Source of the DNA: JAYEIA01 sp964472505
Lineage (GTDB): Bacteria; Bacteroidota; Bacteroidia; Bacteroidales; JAADGE01
Assembly: GCA_964472505.1 (NCBI GenBank)
Contig: CAYYQW010000003.1
Coordinates: 1-64,000 of the forward strand
Direction: 5' to 3'
Length of the DNA: 64,000 nucleotides
Shown here: positions 15,810 to 24,507 of the stretch, piece by piece
Position numbering within the stretch: the first letter of the stretch is position 1
Layout: each line of letters opens with the position of its first letter
Notes under the pieces: model-generated
What the model was told of the DNA's origin: nothing
The model's database searches: none
Seen by the model: only the letters and a program-made list of their open reading frames with translations
Program-made: the position numbers and the translations under genes

Positions 15810-17093
15810 TCATTGTAAGAGTGTAAACGGATCAGCCAGTGAATTGCAAAGCCAACGCAGGAATCGTGCGCCTTCGGCACCGTCAATTACGCGGTGATCA
15901 TAAGAAAGTGATAAAGGCATGATTAAACGTTTTTGAAATTCTCCGTCTTTATACACTTGCTTGTATTGCGACTCAGAAACGCCGAGAATGGCTACTTGCG
16001 GAGCATAAACAATGGGCGTGAAGCCGGTTCCGCCAATGCCGCCGAGATTGGAAATGGTGAAATTTCCGCCTTGCATTTCATCCAAGCCTAATTTTTTATC
16101 TCTTGCTTTTTGTGCCATTTCGCCCAATTCTTTGGATAAATCAAGCAATGATTTGCGTTCCGAATTTTTAATAACCGGAACCAGTAAACCTCTTTCAGTA
16201 TCTACGGCTACACCAATGTTATAGTAGTATTTTTGTATGATTTCCTGATTTTCGGTATCAATGCTTGCATTGAATTGCGGGAAGCGCTGCAGTGCAAATG
16301 TAGATACTTTCAGAAGCAATGCGGTAACGGTTAGTTTTCCGCCCTGCTTCTCATAAGCGGCTTTGTGTTTTTGTCGGAAAGTCTCTAAGTCGGTAATGTC
16401 AGCTTCATCAAATTGAGTAACATGCGGTATGCTCGTCCATGCTTGTTGCATGCTTTCTGCTGTTACGCGTCGAATGTTATTCATCGGTACCCGGCTGATG
16501 TTTCCCCATTTTGAGAAATCAGGCAGATCGGTTTTTGCTTTTTGTGGTTTTTCGGGAGCAGCATTTTCGCTTTGCTCGCCGGCTTCAAGTTTTTCAATGT
16601 CTTCTTTTAAAATTCGTCCGCCCGGGCCGCTTCCTTGTACTTTAAGCAAGTCGATATCTTTTTCGCGCGCCAGTCTTCTTACCGAAGGAGCTGCCGGCAC
16701 ATCACTCATATCTTGCCGTTCAGTTATTTCAGATTCTTGTTTTTTTACTTTCTCCTCTGAAGGGGCTTCTGCTTGTTTCTGTTCTTCCTGTTTCTCTTCT
16801 TTTGGCTTTTCTGCTTTTGTCTCCTCCTCTTGTTCTGCCTTATCTTCTTGTTCTTCTTCAAGTTCAACCATCGCAAAAGTTTGTCCGACTTTTACTTCGT
16901 CGCCTTCTTTTACCGATATTTCTGCAATAGTACCTTTATATAATGAAGGGATGTCGGCCGTAGCTTTGTCGGTTTCGAGTTCTATTACGGCTTGATCTTC
17001 CTCTACTTTATCACCGGCCGAAAGTAAAACAGCCGCTACTATCCCGGTTTCAACATTTTCGGCTATTTCGGGTATTTTTAGTTCTTTTTTCAT
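15810..17093 (-). CDS. aceF: Pyruvate dehydrogenase E2, dihydrolipoyl acetyltransferase
   Basis: A 427-residue E2 with one lipoyl domain (residues 1-78; lipoylated K43 in ETDKATADI). A long acidic/Lys/Gln-rich linker follows (about 80-130). The peripheral-subunit binding domain is near 133-170 (PSVRRLAREKDIDL and GRILKEDI). The catalytic domain ends with DHRVIDGAEGARFL, including the active-site His and Asp. It transfers acetyl groups to CoA. The single lipoyl domain is fewer than the three of E. coli AceF. It lies between aceE and lpdA, separated from each by heptamer-repeat spacers. Confidence 0.95.
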   Translation of the reverse strand: MKKELKIPEIAENVETGIVAAVLLSAGDKVEEDQAVIELETDKATADIPSLYKGTIAEISVKEGDEVKVGQTFAMVELEEEQEDKAEQEEETKAEKPKEEKQEEQKQAEAPSEEKVKKQESEITERQDMSDVPAAPSVRRLAREKDIDLLKVQGSGPGGRILKEDIEKLEAGEQSENAAPEKPQKAKTDLPDFSKWGNISRVPMNNIRRVTAESMQQAWTSIPHVTQFDEADITDLETFRQKHKAAYEKQGGKLTVTALLLKVSTFALQRFPQFNASIDTENQEIIQKYYYNIGVAVDTERGLLVPVIKNSERKSLLDLSKELGEMAQKARDKKLGLDEMQGGNFTISNLGGIGGTGFTPIVYAPQVAILGVSESQYKQVYKDGEFQKRLIMPLSLSYDHRVIDGAEGARFLRWLCNSLADPFTLLQ

Positions 17094-17137
17094 TGTTCTG
17101 TTCTTTTCTCAATTATTATTTTTATGTAGATAGATGT

Positions 17138-17191
17138 TCTTATATCTTAATACTTATATCTTAATACTTACATCTTACATCTTATATTTTA
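17138..17191. repeat. Heptamer tandem array between aceE and aceF
   Basis: Eight seven-base units can be read on the plus strand: TCTTATA, TCTTAAT, ACTTATA, TCTTAAT, ACTTACA, TCTTACA, TCTTATA, TTTTATC. The array runs into the last codons of aceE, whose stop is at 17182-17184. The consensus matches the array at 15769-15807. Confidence 0.8.
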
Positions 17192-19851
17192 TCACAACTC
17201 GGACATTTTTTATCCGGATTTATATTCAGATTCTTTTGAGCTTTGTTGAGTAATTTTTTATCGATACTTCCTTTTTTATAAAGTTCCGATAATGTTGCCC
17301 AAGCTATATGATTAGCGTTTACTTCAAAATATTCCCTGAGCTCCGGCCTGTCTTCACTTAAGCCAAAGCCGTCGGTGCCGAGCGCCTTAAATGTGCCGGG
17401 GAAAAAGTCGGACACAGTCAGAGGCAACGCTTTCATATAATCGGTTGCTGCTATATATAATGAGTCATTATCATCGCCTACACTTTCTTCTAAAAATGAC
17501 TTTTTATATTTGTCCGGATTCAGTCGATTGGCTCTTTCTGTATGCATGGCGTTGTCGTACAGTTGCTTGTAGCCGGTAACACTCCAAATGTCGGATGAAA
17601 TTTTGTAATCTTTTTTCAAAATTTCGGCTGCTTTTATTACTTCATTCATAATGGCGCCGCTTCCCAAAAGATTAACTTTTAGTTTGTTTTCTTTAGCGGA
17701 TTTAAATTTATACATACCTTTCAGAATGGCATCTTCTATACCGTCTTGTTGCGGTATTTCGGGCATCAGGTATTTTTCATTCATGATGGTTATGTAGTAC
17801 ATCAGGTCTTCACCGTTTTTGTACATGCGTTGCATACCGTTTTTCATAATAACGGCCAATTCATAAGCAAAAGCCGGGTCATAAGCTTTCAGGCTCGGAA
17901 CGGGAAGCGCCAGAATGTGGCTTTGACCGTCTTGGTGTTGAAGGCCTTCGCCTGCAAGGGTTGTACGGCCTGCTGTTCCGCCGAGCATGAAGCCTTTGGC
18001 GCGAGCATCTGCTGCTGCCCATACAAAATCGCCGATGCGTTGCATTCCGAACATGGAGTAGAAAATAAAAATAGGAATGGCTTGCACGCCATGGGTTGAA
18101 TAGGAAGTTCCGGCGGCTATGAATGACGACATGGAGCCGGCTTCCGTAATGCCTTCTTCGAGAATGGCTCCGTTTTTTGCTTCTTTGTAATAGAGCAGAC
18201 TTTCTCTGTCAACCGGTTCGTAGAGTTGTCCGGTGTGGGCATAAATACCTACTTCACGGAATAATGCATCCATACCAAATGTACGGGACTCATCCGGTAC
18301 AATGGGCACAATGTGTTTTCCGATGTTTTTATCTTTCAGCATCTTACCAAGCATTTGAACGGCTGCCATAGTTGTGGCTACTTCTCTTCCGCCGGAACCT
18401 TTCAGGAAATCTTTGAATACTTTATCGTCCGGCATCTTGAATGTAGGTTTGCGCAGATTTCTTTTGGGAAGAAAGCCACCGAGTTCTTTACGACGTTTTT
18501 TTATGTATTTGATTTCGTCACTGTCTTCATCCGGCTTATAAAAAGGAGCTTCGGATATTTGTTCTTCCGGTATGGGTATGTCAAAACGTTGGCGGAAGAA
18601 TTTCAGTTCCTGTTCGTTCAGTTTCTTTTGTTGATGCGTAACGTTACGGCCTTCGCCGGCTTCGCCCAGTCCGTAGCCTTTTATGGTTTGTGCTAAAATA
18701 ACGGTGGGTTGGTCTTTATGTGCAACGGCGACTTTGTAAGCATTATAAATTTTTAAAGGATCGTGGCCGCCGCGTCGCAGGTTTACCAGATCTTCATCGC
18801 TCAGGTGTGAAACCATATCAAGCAATTCTTGGCTTTTGCCAAAAAACTCTTTTCGAATATAATCACCTTCTGAGGTCGAATATTTTTGCCTTTGTCCGTC
18901 CACTACTTCGCCGAGCCGTTTTACAAGTATGCCTTTTTTATCTTTTTTCAGAAGCGGGTCCCAGCTTTCGCCCCAGAGGACTTTTATTACATTCCAACCG
19001 GCGCCTCTAAAAGCCATTTCAAGTTCTTTTACTACAGAGCCGTTGCCTCTTACCGGGCCGTCTAAGCGCTGCATGTTACAGTTGATTACAAAAATAAGAT
19101 TATCCAACTTTTCGCGAGAAGCCAGTGTGAGCGCACCCATGGATTCGGGTTCGTCCATTTCTCCGTCGCCGAGAAATGCCCAAACTTTTTGGTCGGTTTT
19201 TTCCAAAAGGCCTTTGTCTTGCATATACTTATTGAAGCGTGCCTGATAAATGGCCATAATGGAGGCCAAGCCCATGGAAACGGTCGGAAATTGCCAAAAA
19301 TCTTTCATCAGCCTCGGATGCGGGTAGGATGATAAACCGCCGTCTTCAGATAATTCTCGACGGAAATTTTCCAGATGTTTTTCGCTGATTCGTCCTTCGA
19401 GGAAGGCTCGAGCATAAATGCCGGGCGCTGCATGCCCTTGAAAATATACAAGGTCTGCCTGACCGTTATCGTTTCCTCTGAAAAAGTGGTTAAACGCTAC
19501 TTCGTACAAGGTAGCGGCTGATGCGAAGGTGGAAATATGCCCGCCTATGCCGTCGGTTTTTCGATTTGCCTGAGTTACCATGGCCATGGCGTTCCAGCGA
19601 ATGATGCTTTTAATCTTTCGTTCTAATTTTCGGTCGCCGGGATAGGCTTCTTCTTCGTCTGCCGAAATGGTATTAATGTAAGGATTATCATGAAGATCGC
19701 ATTCAATGCCTTCATTTCGTGCGCGTTCGGTAAGTACATTTATGATTTCACGAACGCGTTCTTGGCCTTCATGTTTAATGATGTATTCAAGTGAGTCTAA
19801 CCATTCTTGGTTTTCGATTTCACGCAATTGAGAATTTGTATTTTTATCCAT
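17182..19851 (-). CDS. aceE: Pyruvate dehydrogenase E1, homodimeric type
   Basis: An 889-residue homodimeric E1 of the E. coli AceE type. The thiamine diphosphate motif is GDGEMDEPESMG, closing with FVINCNMQRLDG. Other family blocks include GHISTFASAATLYEVAFNHF, QGHAAPGIYARAFLEGR and IPIFIFYSMFGMQRIGD. It decarboxylates pyruvate and acetylates the lipoyl arm of AceF. It heads the operon aceE-aceF-lpdA. Many Bacteroidota use the alpha2beta2 E1 or a ferredoxin oxidoreductase instead, so this type may have been acquired. The C-terminal CPSCDKI tail contains a CxxC pair near the stop, which is unusual and may be lineage-specific. Confidence 0.96.
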   Translation of the reverse strand: MDKNTNSQLREIENQEWLDSLEYIIKHEGQERVREIINVLTERARNEGIECDLHDNPYINTISADEEEAYPGDRKLERKIKSIIRWNAMAMVTQANRKTDGIGGHISTFASAATLYEVAFNHFFRGNDNGQADLVYFQGHAAPGIYARAFLEGRISEKHLENFRRELSEDGGLSSYPHPRLMKDFWQFPTVSMGLASIMAIYQARFNKYMQDKGLLEKTDQKVWAFLGDGEMDEPESMGALTLASREKLDNLIFVINCNMQRLDGPVRGNGSVVKELEMAFRGAGWNVIKVLWGESWDPLLKKDKKGILVKRLGEVVDGQRQKYSTSEGDYIRKEFFGKSQELLDMVSHLSDEDLVNLRRGGHDPLKIYNAYKVAVAHKDQPTVILAQTIKGYGLGEAGEGRNVTHQQKKLNEQELKFFRQRFDIPIPEEQISEAPFYKPDEDSDEIKYIKKRRKELGGFLPKRNLRKPTFKMPDDKVFKDFLKGSGGREVATTMAAVQMLGKMLKDKNIGKHIVPIVPDESRTFGMDALFREVGIYAHTGQLYEPVDRESLLYYKEAKNGAILEEGITEAGSMSSFIAAGTSYSTHGVQAIPIFIFYSMFGMQRIGDFVWAAADARAKGFMLGGTAGRTTLAGEGLQHQDGQSHILALPVPSLKAYDPAFAYELAVIMKNGMQRMYKNGEDLMYYITIMNEKYLMPEIPQQDGIEDAILKGMYKFKSAKENKLKVNLLGSGAIMNEVIKAAEILKKDYKISSDIWSVTGYKQLYDNAMHTERANRLNPDKYKKSFLEESVGDDNDSLYIAATDYMKALPLTVSDFFPGTFKALGTDGFGLSEDRPELREYFEVNANHIAWATLSELYKKGSIDKKLLNKAQKNLNINPDKKCPSCDKI

Positions 19852-19904
19852 TATGTTGTTTATTTTCAGTTTTTTAATCGTATAGATGCCGTTCTTATTT
19901 AGAG

Positions 19905-19912
19905 CAAATATA
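19905..19912 (-). promoter_or_regulatory. Candidate -7 box of the pdh operon
   Basis: Minus-strand TATATTTG fits the Bacteroidota -7 consensus TAnnTTTG, 54 bases upstream of the aceE start. A clear TTTG -33 element at the right distance is not obvious. Confidence 0.4.
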
Positions 19913-20135
19913 AATAAGGGGTTTTACATAAAAAAATATTTTTATCTTTTTGTCGTAAAATGATGTTTTATAATCAGTTAGTTTGGCACATTTTTGTTGA
20001 TGATTCAATTTACAACAAAATATCGAAATATACAAGTAAGATTTGTATTTTTTTATTAGATGAGTACATTCGGGCTAAATGTTTTTTGAGGGGCTGAGAT
20101 TAGTTTATTGAATATCCGCATTTACCCCTATTTTT

Positions 20136-20264
20136 GTATCCACTCAATAAATAATGCTAAAAAAAAGATTTCACGCCAAGTCGCTAAGACGCAAAGATAT
20201 TTAATACAATTACTTAGCGGATTTGCGTGCAAATAAAATTCACCATGCTTTTTTGAGTGGATAC
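20136..20264. mobile_element. 129-bp MITE with TIRs and 8-bp target duplication
   Basis: Perfect 12-bp terminal inverted repeats GTATCCACTCAA (20136-20147) and TTGAGTGGATAC (20253-20264). The exact direct repeat CTATTTTT flanks them at 20128-20135 and 20265-20272. An internal CACGCCAAGTCGCTAAG segment pairs with CTTAGCGGATTTGCGTG, so the whole element can fold on itself. It has no coding capacity. It would be moved by a transposase encoded elsewhere. Confidence 0.8.
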
Positions 20265-20319
20265 CTATTTTTATTTCAAACTATTGATTATTAGATATTT
20301 ACACACACTCAACTATAGC

Positions 20320-20402
20320 CGACTTCGACAAGCTCAGTCTCCGAAAATACCGTAAGAGACTGAGCATTCCGACAAAAGCTCAATAACCGCTTATCGAAGT
20401 CG
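20320..20402. repeat. Palindromic repeat (CGACTTCGA type)
   Basis: Outer arms CGACTTCGACAAGC and GCTTATCGAAGTCG (14 bp, two mismatches) enclose inner arms GCTCAGTCTC and GAGACTGAGC (10 bp, perfect). This cruciform-like repeat resembles dispersed intergenic repeats common in this phylum. Confidence 0.65.
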
Positions 20403-20454
20403 TTGATTATTATCTTGGGTAGCATACGGATAATCATATTAGTTTATCATTAAA

Positions 20455-20488
20455 ATTCCCTGCGGAGAAAACACCACACGGGCGCGGG
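20455..20488. repeat. Dispersed repeat, inverted partner at 56769-56803
   Basis: GAAAACACCACACGGGCGC (20467-20485) matches the reverse complement of 56772-56790 exactly. The match extends with few differences to both sides (ATTCC-TGCGG and a trailing G run). Confidence 0.65.
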
Positions 20489-20539
20489 GCTCCTTGTTTC
20501 AGATCGCAGCCAAATGTTTATTTTACGAAGTTAAAACAA

Positions 20540-20623
20540 GCTCTGAAAGAGCGTAATATATCAGCATCGGGCAACGCCCGATGTAATGTAACCGACTATG
20601 TTCGAAGCCCTGAAAGGGCGAAA
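20540..20623. repeat. REP-like repeat with GCCCTGAAAGGGC units
   Basis: Contains GCTCTGAAAGAGC, then CATCGGGCAACGCCCGATG, then GCCCTGAAAGGGCG: three short palindromes in series. The remainder of 19913-20773 is AT-rich leader and repeat DNA without a gene. Confidence 0.6.
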
Positions 20624-20773
20624 TAATTCTTTAGGCTTAGAGGCTTTTTTGAAAAAAATGAAAGCTGTATTTCTAAATTTTTTTTTGTATATTTACGCGC
20701 TTACAACTTTTTCGGAGGACTTAGCTTTCAGATTAAAAAATCGCCAAAACCTAATAATTAAAAGCAGCAGCTT

Positions 20774-21400
20774 ATGAAAGACAACAAACAAAAAGTATCT
20801 TTAGGCTTTACGGCGCAGAAATTTGAAGCCGGTGCGCATATATGTCAAATATACAGTGAAGAGGAAGAACGGCAGGGAGCTTTGGTAGATTATATTATAA
20901 GCGGCTTGGAAGGCGGCGAGAATACGGTTTGTTTTTCAGAAAAAGAAACCGACGAGATTTTGGCCGGTTTTTTTGAAAAGAAAGGCATATCCTATCAAAA
21001 TGCTTGTGAAAGCGGAGCTTTTTCATTGGATAAAACAGGTGATGTTTATTTTGAAGATGGCCGTTTTGAACCTGAGCGCATGATTAATTTGCTTAGAGAT
21101 TTTTATGAAGACAGTATAAAGCAAAACCGCAACGGAGCAAGAGTTATAGGAGAAATGTTGCCGGAAATAAGCAGCATACCCGGAGGCTCGCGCTTGTTGG
21201 AGTATGAATCAAAAATTAGTTTATTGCTAAGAGATTATCCCGTTACGGCCGTATGTCAGTACGATGTGCGTGAATTTGACGGAGCCGTTATTATGGATGT
21301 TCTCAAAGTACATCCGTACATGATTGTGCGCGGGTCGGTTGTTCATAATCCGTTTTTTATAGAACCCGAGGCATACCTTTTGAGCAAAGGCATAAAATAA
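20774..21400 (+). CDS. MEDS-domain sensory protein
   Basis: The 208-residue cytoplasmic protein matches the MEDS (DcmR-like sensory) domain. It has the early GAHICQIYSEEEER with the conserved His, then a DYIISGLEGGENTVCF stretch, GEMLPEISSIPGG, and a late TAVCQYDVREFDG block. Such domains are RecA-like in fold and sense hydrocarbon derivatives or other small molecules for kinases and regulators. The start at 20774 is ATG and is directly followed by the domain. The hybrid kinase gene begins 5 bases after its stop, so the two are surely cotranscribed. The ligand is unknown. Confidence 0.8.
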   Translation: MKDNKQKVSLGFTAQKFEAGAHICQIYSEEEERQGALVDYIISGLEGGENTVCFSEKETDEILAGFFEKKGISYQNACESGAFSLDKTGDVYFEDGRFEPERMINLLRDFYEDSIKQNRNGARVIGEMLPEISSIPGGSRLLEYESKISLLLRDYPVTAVCQYDVREFDGAVIMDVLKVHPYMIVRGSVVHNPFFIEPEAYLLSKGIK

Positions 21401-21405
21401 TCCCC

Positions 21406-24234
21406 ATGGTTAAACCTGAAGTTTTAGGCCAATTATTGCTTATGCAAAGCATACTCATTAATTTGCCCGATAAAAAATTAATATTTAGTTTTGTCTGTCG
21501 GGGATTGCAAGATATTCCCGGAGTAGAGCATGCAGAATTTTGCGCGAATGCAAATTCGTCAACTAACCGGTTAGCTGTCAGATTTCCGATAGGAAAAGGC
21601 GACAGGAAATTTGGAGAGATACAACTTACCGTTTCTGATTATGAAGCTTATGGTCCTTATGAGCAGTATTTAAAGAACTTCTTTTTTATGGTTGAAGTAA
21701 TTATAGAAGAACGACGTCAAAGGCAAATTAATGAATTGCACAAAGCAGAGCTTGAAAAAAGGGTAAAGGAACGCACCGCAGAACTCAGCAATGAAATAGA
21801 AGAAAGGAAAATAGTTGAGGAACATTTAAGAGAAAGTGAAGAGCTCTTTAGAACCTCCTTTGAAAATACCTCGGCCGGTGTTTGTCTTGTAGGTATCGAC
21901 GGTAGTTTCATAAAAATTAATAAACGTTTTGTTGAGCTTCTGGGTTATACCGAAAGTGAGCTTAGAGATAAACATTTTAATGATATCACCCACCCGGAAG
22001 ATAAGGAATTGAGCGCGATGAGGATGAAAGAATTATTGAGCGGGGAAATTTCTTCGTCCATATTTGAAAAGAGGTATTTGCATAAAGAAGGCCATAGCCT
22101 GTATGCATTGGTTTCAGTGGGGATTATGAGAAACTCGGATAACTGCCCTCGGGTTTTTATTACTTATTTGCAGGATATAAGTCAACAGAAACAGGCTGAA
22201 AACAGATTGCGAGAACAAGAATTGCAATACCGTAATTTGGCCGATGCCGGATTAGCCTTGATTTGGACTTGCGATACAGAAAAAATGTGTAATTATTTTA
22301 ATGAGCCGTGGTTACGTTTTACCGGTCGCACACTTGAGCAGGAATTTGGCTTTGGTTGGGCTGAAAACGTTCATCCGGAGGATTTTGACAGATGCATAGA
22401 AATATTTACAAAAGCGTTTGATAAACGGAAAACTTTTGATATGGAATATCGCTTGAAGCATGCAAGCGGTGAATATCGGTGGATAAGGGATTTGGGCACT
22501 CCCAACTATAATACGCAAGGCGAATTTTTGGGTTATATCGGGCATTGCTTTGATGTTTCGGAGCGCAAGCGAGCAGAGATGATACAACAGATTCAGTATA
22601 AAATAGCTCAATCAATTCTTACGGCACGTGATCTGCAAAGCCTTCTAACGATTATTCAAAAAGACTTGGGGCAACTGACGGATACTTCCAACTTTTTTCC
22701 GGCATTGTATAAAACCAAAAAAGATACTTTTCATAAGCTTTTTTTTAGAGATGAATATGATGAGTTTTCCGAATGGCCGGCGAGTCAATCACTGTCGGGT
22801 TATGTGCTGAATACAAATGAAACATTATTGTTGCAAGGAAAAGAAGTTGATAAATTTTTGAAAAAGAAACGACTTGATCTGATTGGAACTCCGGCAAAAT
22901 CATGGCTGGGTGTGCCTTTAAGGGTGAGTAACAAAACCGTTGGTGTTTTGGTTATTCAAAGCTATACTGATGACCGGGCCTATCAGCCGGCTGATGTTGC
23001 TTTGTTTGAAATGATTGCTCACGAAATTGGCCTCTATATTGAACGAAAAAATATGGTGAAAGATTTGTTTGAAGCAAAAGAAAAAGCGGAGGAGAGTGAT
23101 CGTTTGAAGTCGGCATTTTTGGCCAATATGAGCCATGAAATCCGAACACCTATGAACGGCATATTGGGATTTGCCGACCTGCTGAAAAACCCCGGGCTTA
23201 GCGGAGAAAAACAACAAAAGTATGTCGGAATCATAGAGCGCAGCGGTGCACGCATGTTAAGCATCATTAACGATATTGTGGATATCTCCAAAATAGAAGC
23301 CGGTTTAATGAAAATTGATAAGGAAACTACCAATGTTAATGAACAAATAGAATATATCTACACATTTTTTAAACCTGAAGCTGAAGCAAAAGCTTTGAGC
23401 CTGTCGTTTGTAAATGATTTGCCCGATGAAAAAGCATTTCTTGAAACAGATCGGGAGAAATTATATGCCATACTTACCAACTTGGTTAAAAATGCCGTAA
23501 AATACACCCATGAAGGTTCTGTACAAATGGGCTACAAATATTTGAATGAGCCCGATAATGCTGTTTTACGGTTTTTTGTTAAAGATACCGGAGTCGGTAT
23601 TCCCGAAGAGAAAAAGCAAGCCGTATTTGAGCGTTTTGTACAAGCCGAAAATGACAAACGAAAGATTCGTGAAGGCGCCGGTTTAGGCTTGTCCATTACC
23701 AAAGCTTATGTGGAGATGCTTGGCGGAAAAATTTGGCTTGAGAGTGAGGAAGCTGCCGGTTCGGTTTTTTATTTTACCCTGCCCTATAAAAACAAGGGGA
23801 AACAAAAACAACAACAAGCAGAACGTTCAACTTCTTTTTATGCTGAGGATACGCAAGACTTAAAACTAAAAATATTGATAGCGGAAGACGATGAAACATC
23901 CGAGCTCTTAGTTCATACAGCGATTAATTCCGTAGCCGCTGAAATTTTGAGTGTAAGTAACGGATTGGAGGCCGTGAGCACATGCCGCAGCCGGACGGAT
24001 CTTGACCTTGTGCTTATGGATATACGTATGCCCCAATTGAACGGATACGAAGCTGTCAAACAAATACGGAAGTTTAATAAAGAGCTGATAATTATTGCTC
24101 AAACTGCTTATGCGCTTTCCGGCGACCGCGAAAAGGCTTTAGAGGCAGGTTGTAATGATTATATTACAAAGCCGGTAAGACAAGATACTTTGCTGAATTT
24201 GATACAAAAGCATTTTAATAATAATTTGGTTTGA
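21406..24234 (+). CDS. Hybrid sensor histidine kinase (PAS-PAS-GAF-HK-REC)
   Basis: A 942-residue cytoplasmic hybrid kinase without membrane helices. Domain order is an N-terminal coiled coil (about 105-145), PAS1 (about 145-260), PAS2 with PAC (about 275-395), GAF (about 400-550), then HisKA with H577 in NMSHEIRTPMNG. The ATPase domain shows N-box VKNAVKYTHEG, G1 DTGVGIP and G2 GAGLGLSI. The C-terminal receiver has acidic residues EDDE and phosphoacceptor D872 in LMDIRMPQ. It probably receives input from the MEDS protein encoded 5 bases upstream. No output response regulator is encoded next to it. PAS2 follows a WxN-type FNEPWLRFTGR pattern. Confidence 0.93.
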   Translation: MVKPEVLGQLLLMQSILINLPDKKLIFSFVCRGLQDIPGVEHAEFCANANSSTNRLAVRFPIGKGDRKFGEIQLTVSDYEAYGPYEQYLKNFFFMVEVIIEERRQRQINELHKAELEKRVKERTAELSNEIEERKIVEEHLRESEELFRTSFENTSAGVCLVGIDGSFIKINKRFVELLGYTESELRDKHFNDITHPEDKELSAMRMKELLSGEISSSIFEKRYLHKEGHSLYALVSVGIMRNSDNCPRVFITYLQDISQQKQAENRLREQELQYRNLADAGLALIWTCDTEKMCNYFNEPWLRFTGRTLEQEFGFGWAENVHPEDFDRCIEIFTKAFDKRKTFDMEYRLKHASGEYRWIRDLGTPNYNTQGEFLGYIGHCFDVSERKRAEMIQQIQYKIAQSILTARDLQSLLTIIQKDLGQLTDTSNFFPALYKTKKDTFHKLFFRDEYDEFSEWPASQSLSGYVLNTNETLLLQGKEVDKFLKKKRLDLIGTPAKSWLGVPLRVSNKTVGVLVIQSYTDDRAYQPADVALFEMIAHEIGLYIERKNMVKDLFEAKEKAEESDRLKSAFLANMSHEIRTPMNGILGFADLLKNPGLSGEKQQKYVGIIERSGARMLSIINDIVDISKIEAGLMKIDKETTNVNEQIEYIYTFFKPEAEAKALSLSFVNDLPDEKAFLETDREKLYAILTNLVKNAVKYTHEGSVQMGYKYLNEPDNAVLRFFVKDTGVGIPEEKKQAVFERFVQAENDKRKIREGAGLGLSITKAYVEMLGGKIWLESEEAAGSVFYFTLPYKNKGKQKQQQAERSTSFYAEDTQDLKLKILIAEDDETSELLVHTAINSVAAEILSVSNGLEAVSTCRSRTDLDLVLMDIRMPQLNGYEAVKQIRKFNKELIIIAQTAYALSGDREKALEAGCNDYITKPVRQDTLLNLIQKHFNNNLV

Positions 24235-24330
24235 CAAGTCTAAAACTATAGAAACGTTAATAATTGAAACCTTTTACAAAAAAGGCCGTATGGATTATGG
24301 CGAACCTTTTTCGCATTTACATTAAAACCA

Positions 24331-24507
24331 ATGAAATTAAACCGTTATAAAGCCTCTCATATTTTTATTTTTAGCTCATTGCTTATTCTGATAGCTGTGA
24401 GTTTATCGATAATTTTTACCGTTGCATATTTTTTTAAAAAAGAAGCCATCACACAAGCTAAAGAGAAATCGGATATTATTTTTAGACAGAAACTTGTCCG
24501 TGAATGA
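24331..24507 (+). pseudogene. N-terminal part of a frameshifted heme-c sensor kinase
   Basis: This 58-codon frame encodes MKLNRYKASH, a transmembrane segment (about 10-33) and KKEAITQAKEKSDIIF. It then leaves the family register and stops at 24505-24507. Removing one T from the T5 run at 24479-24483 would join it in frame to the kinase as DIILDRNLSVNEYFS, the expected DUF3365-type start. It is therefore the true 5' end of the following gene. The intact gene would run 24331-25987. The cause may be a real frameshift, phase variation or a base-calling error. Confidence 0.75.

Noticed and set aside
24235..24330. Possible promoter or small gene between the hybrid kinase and the heme kinase
   Set aside because: Short AT-rich spacer with no convincing -33/-7 pair or ORF.
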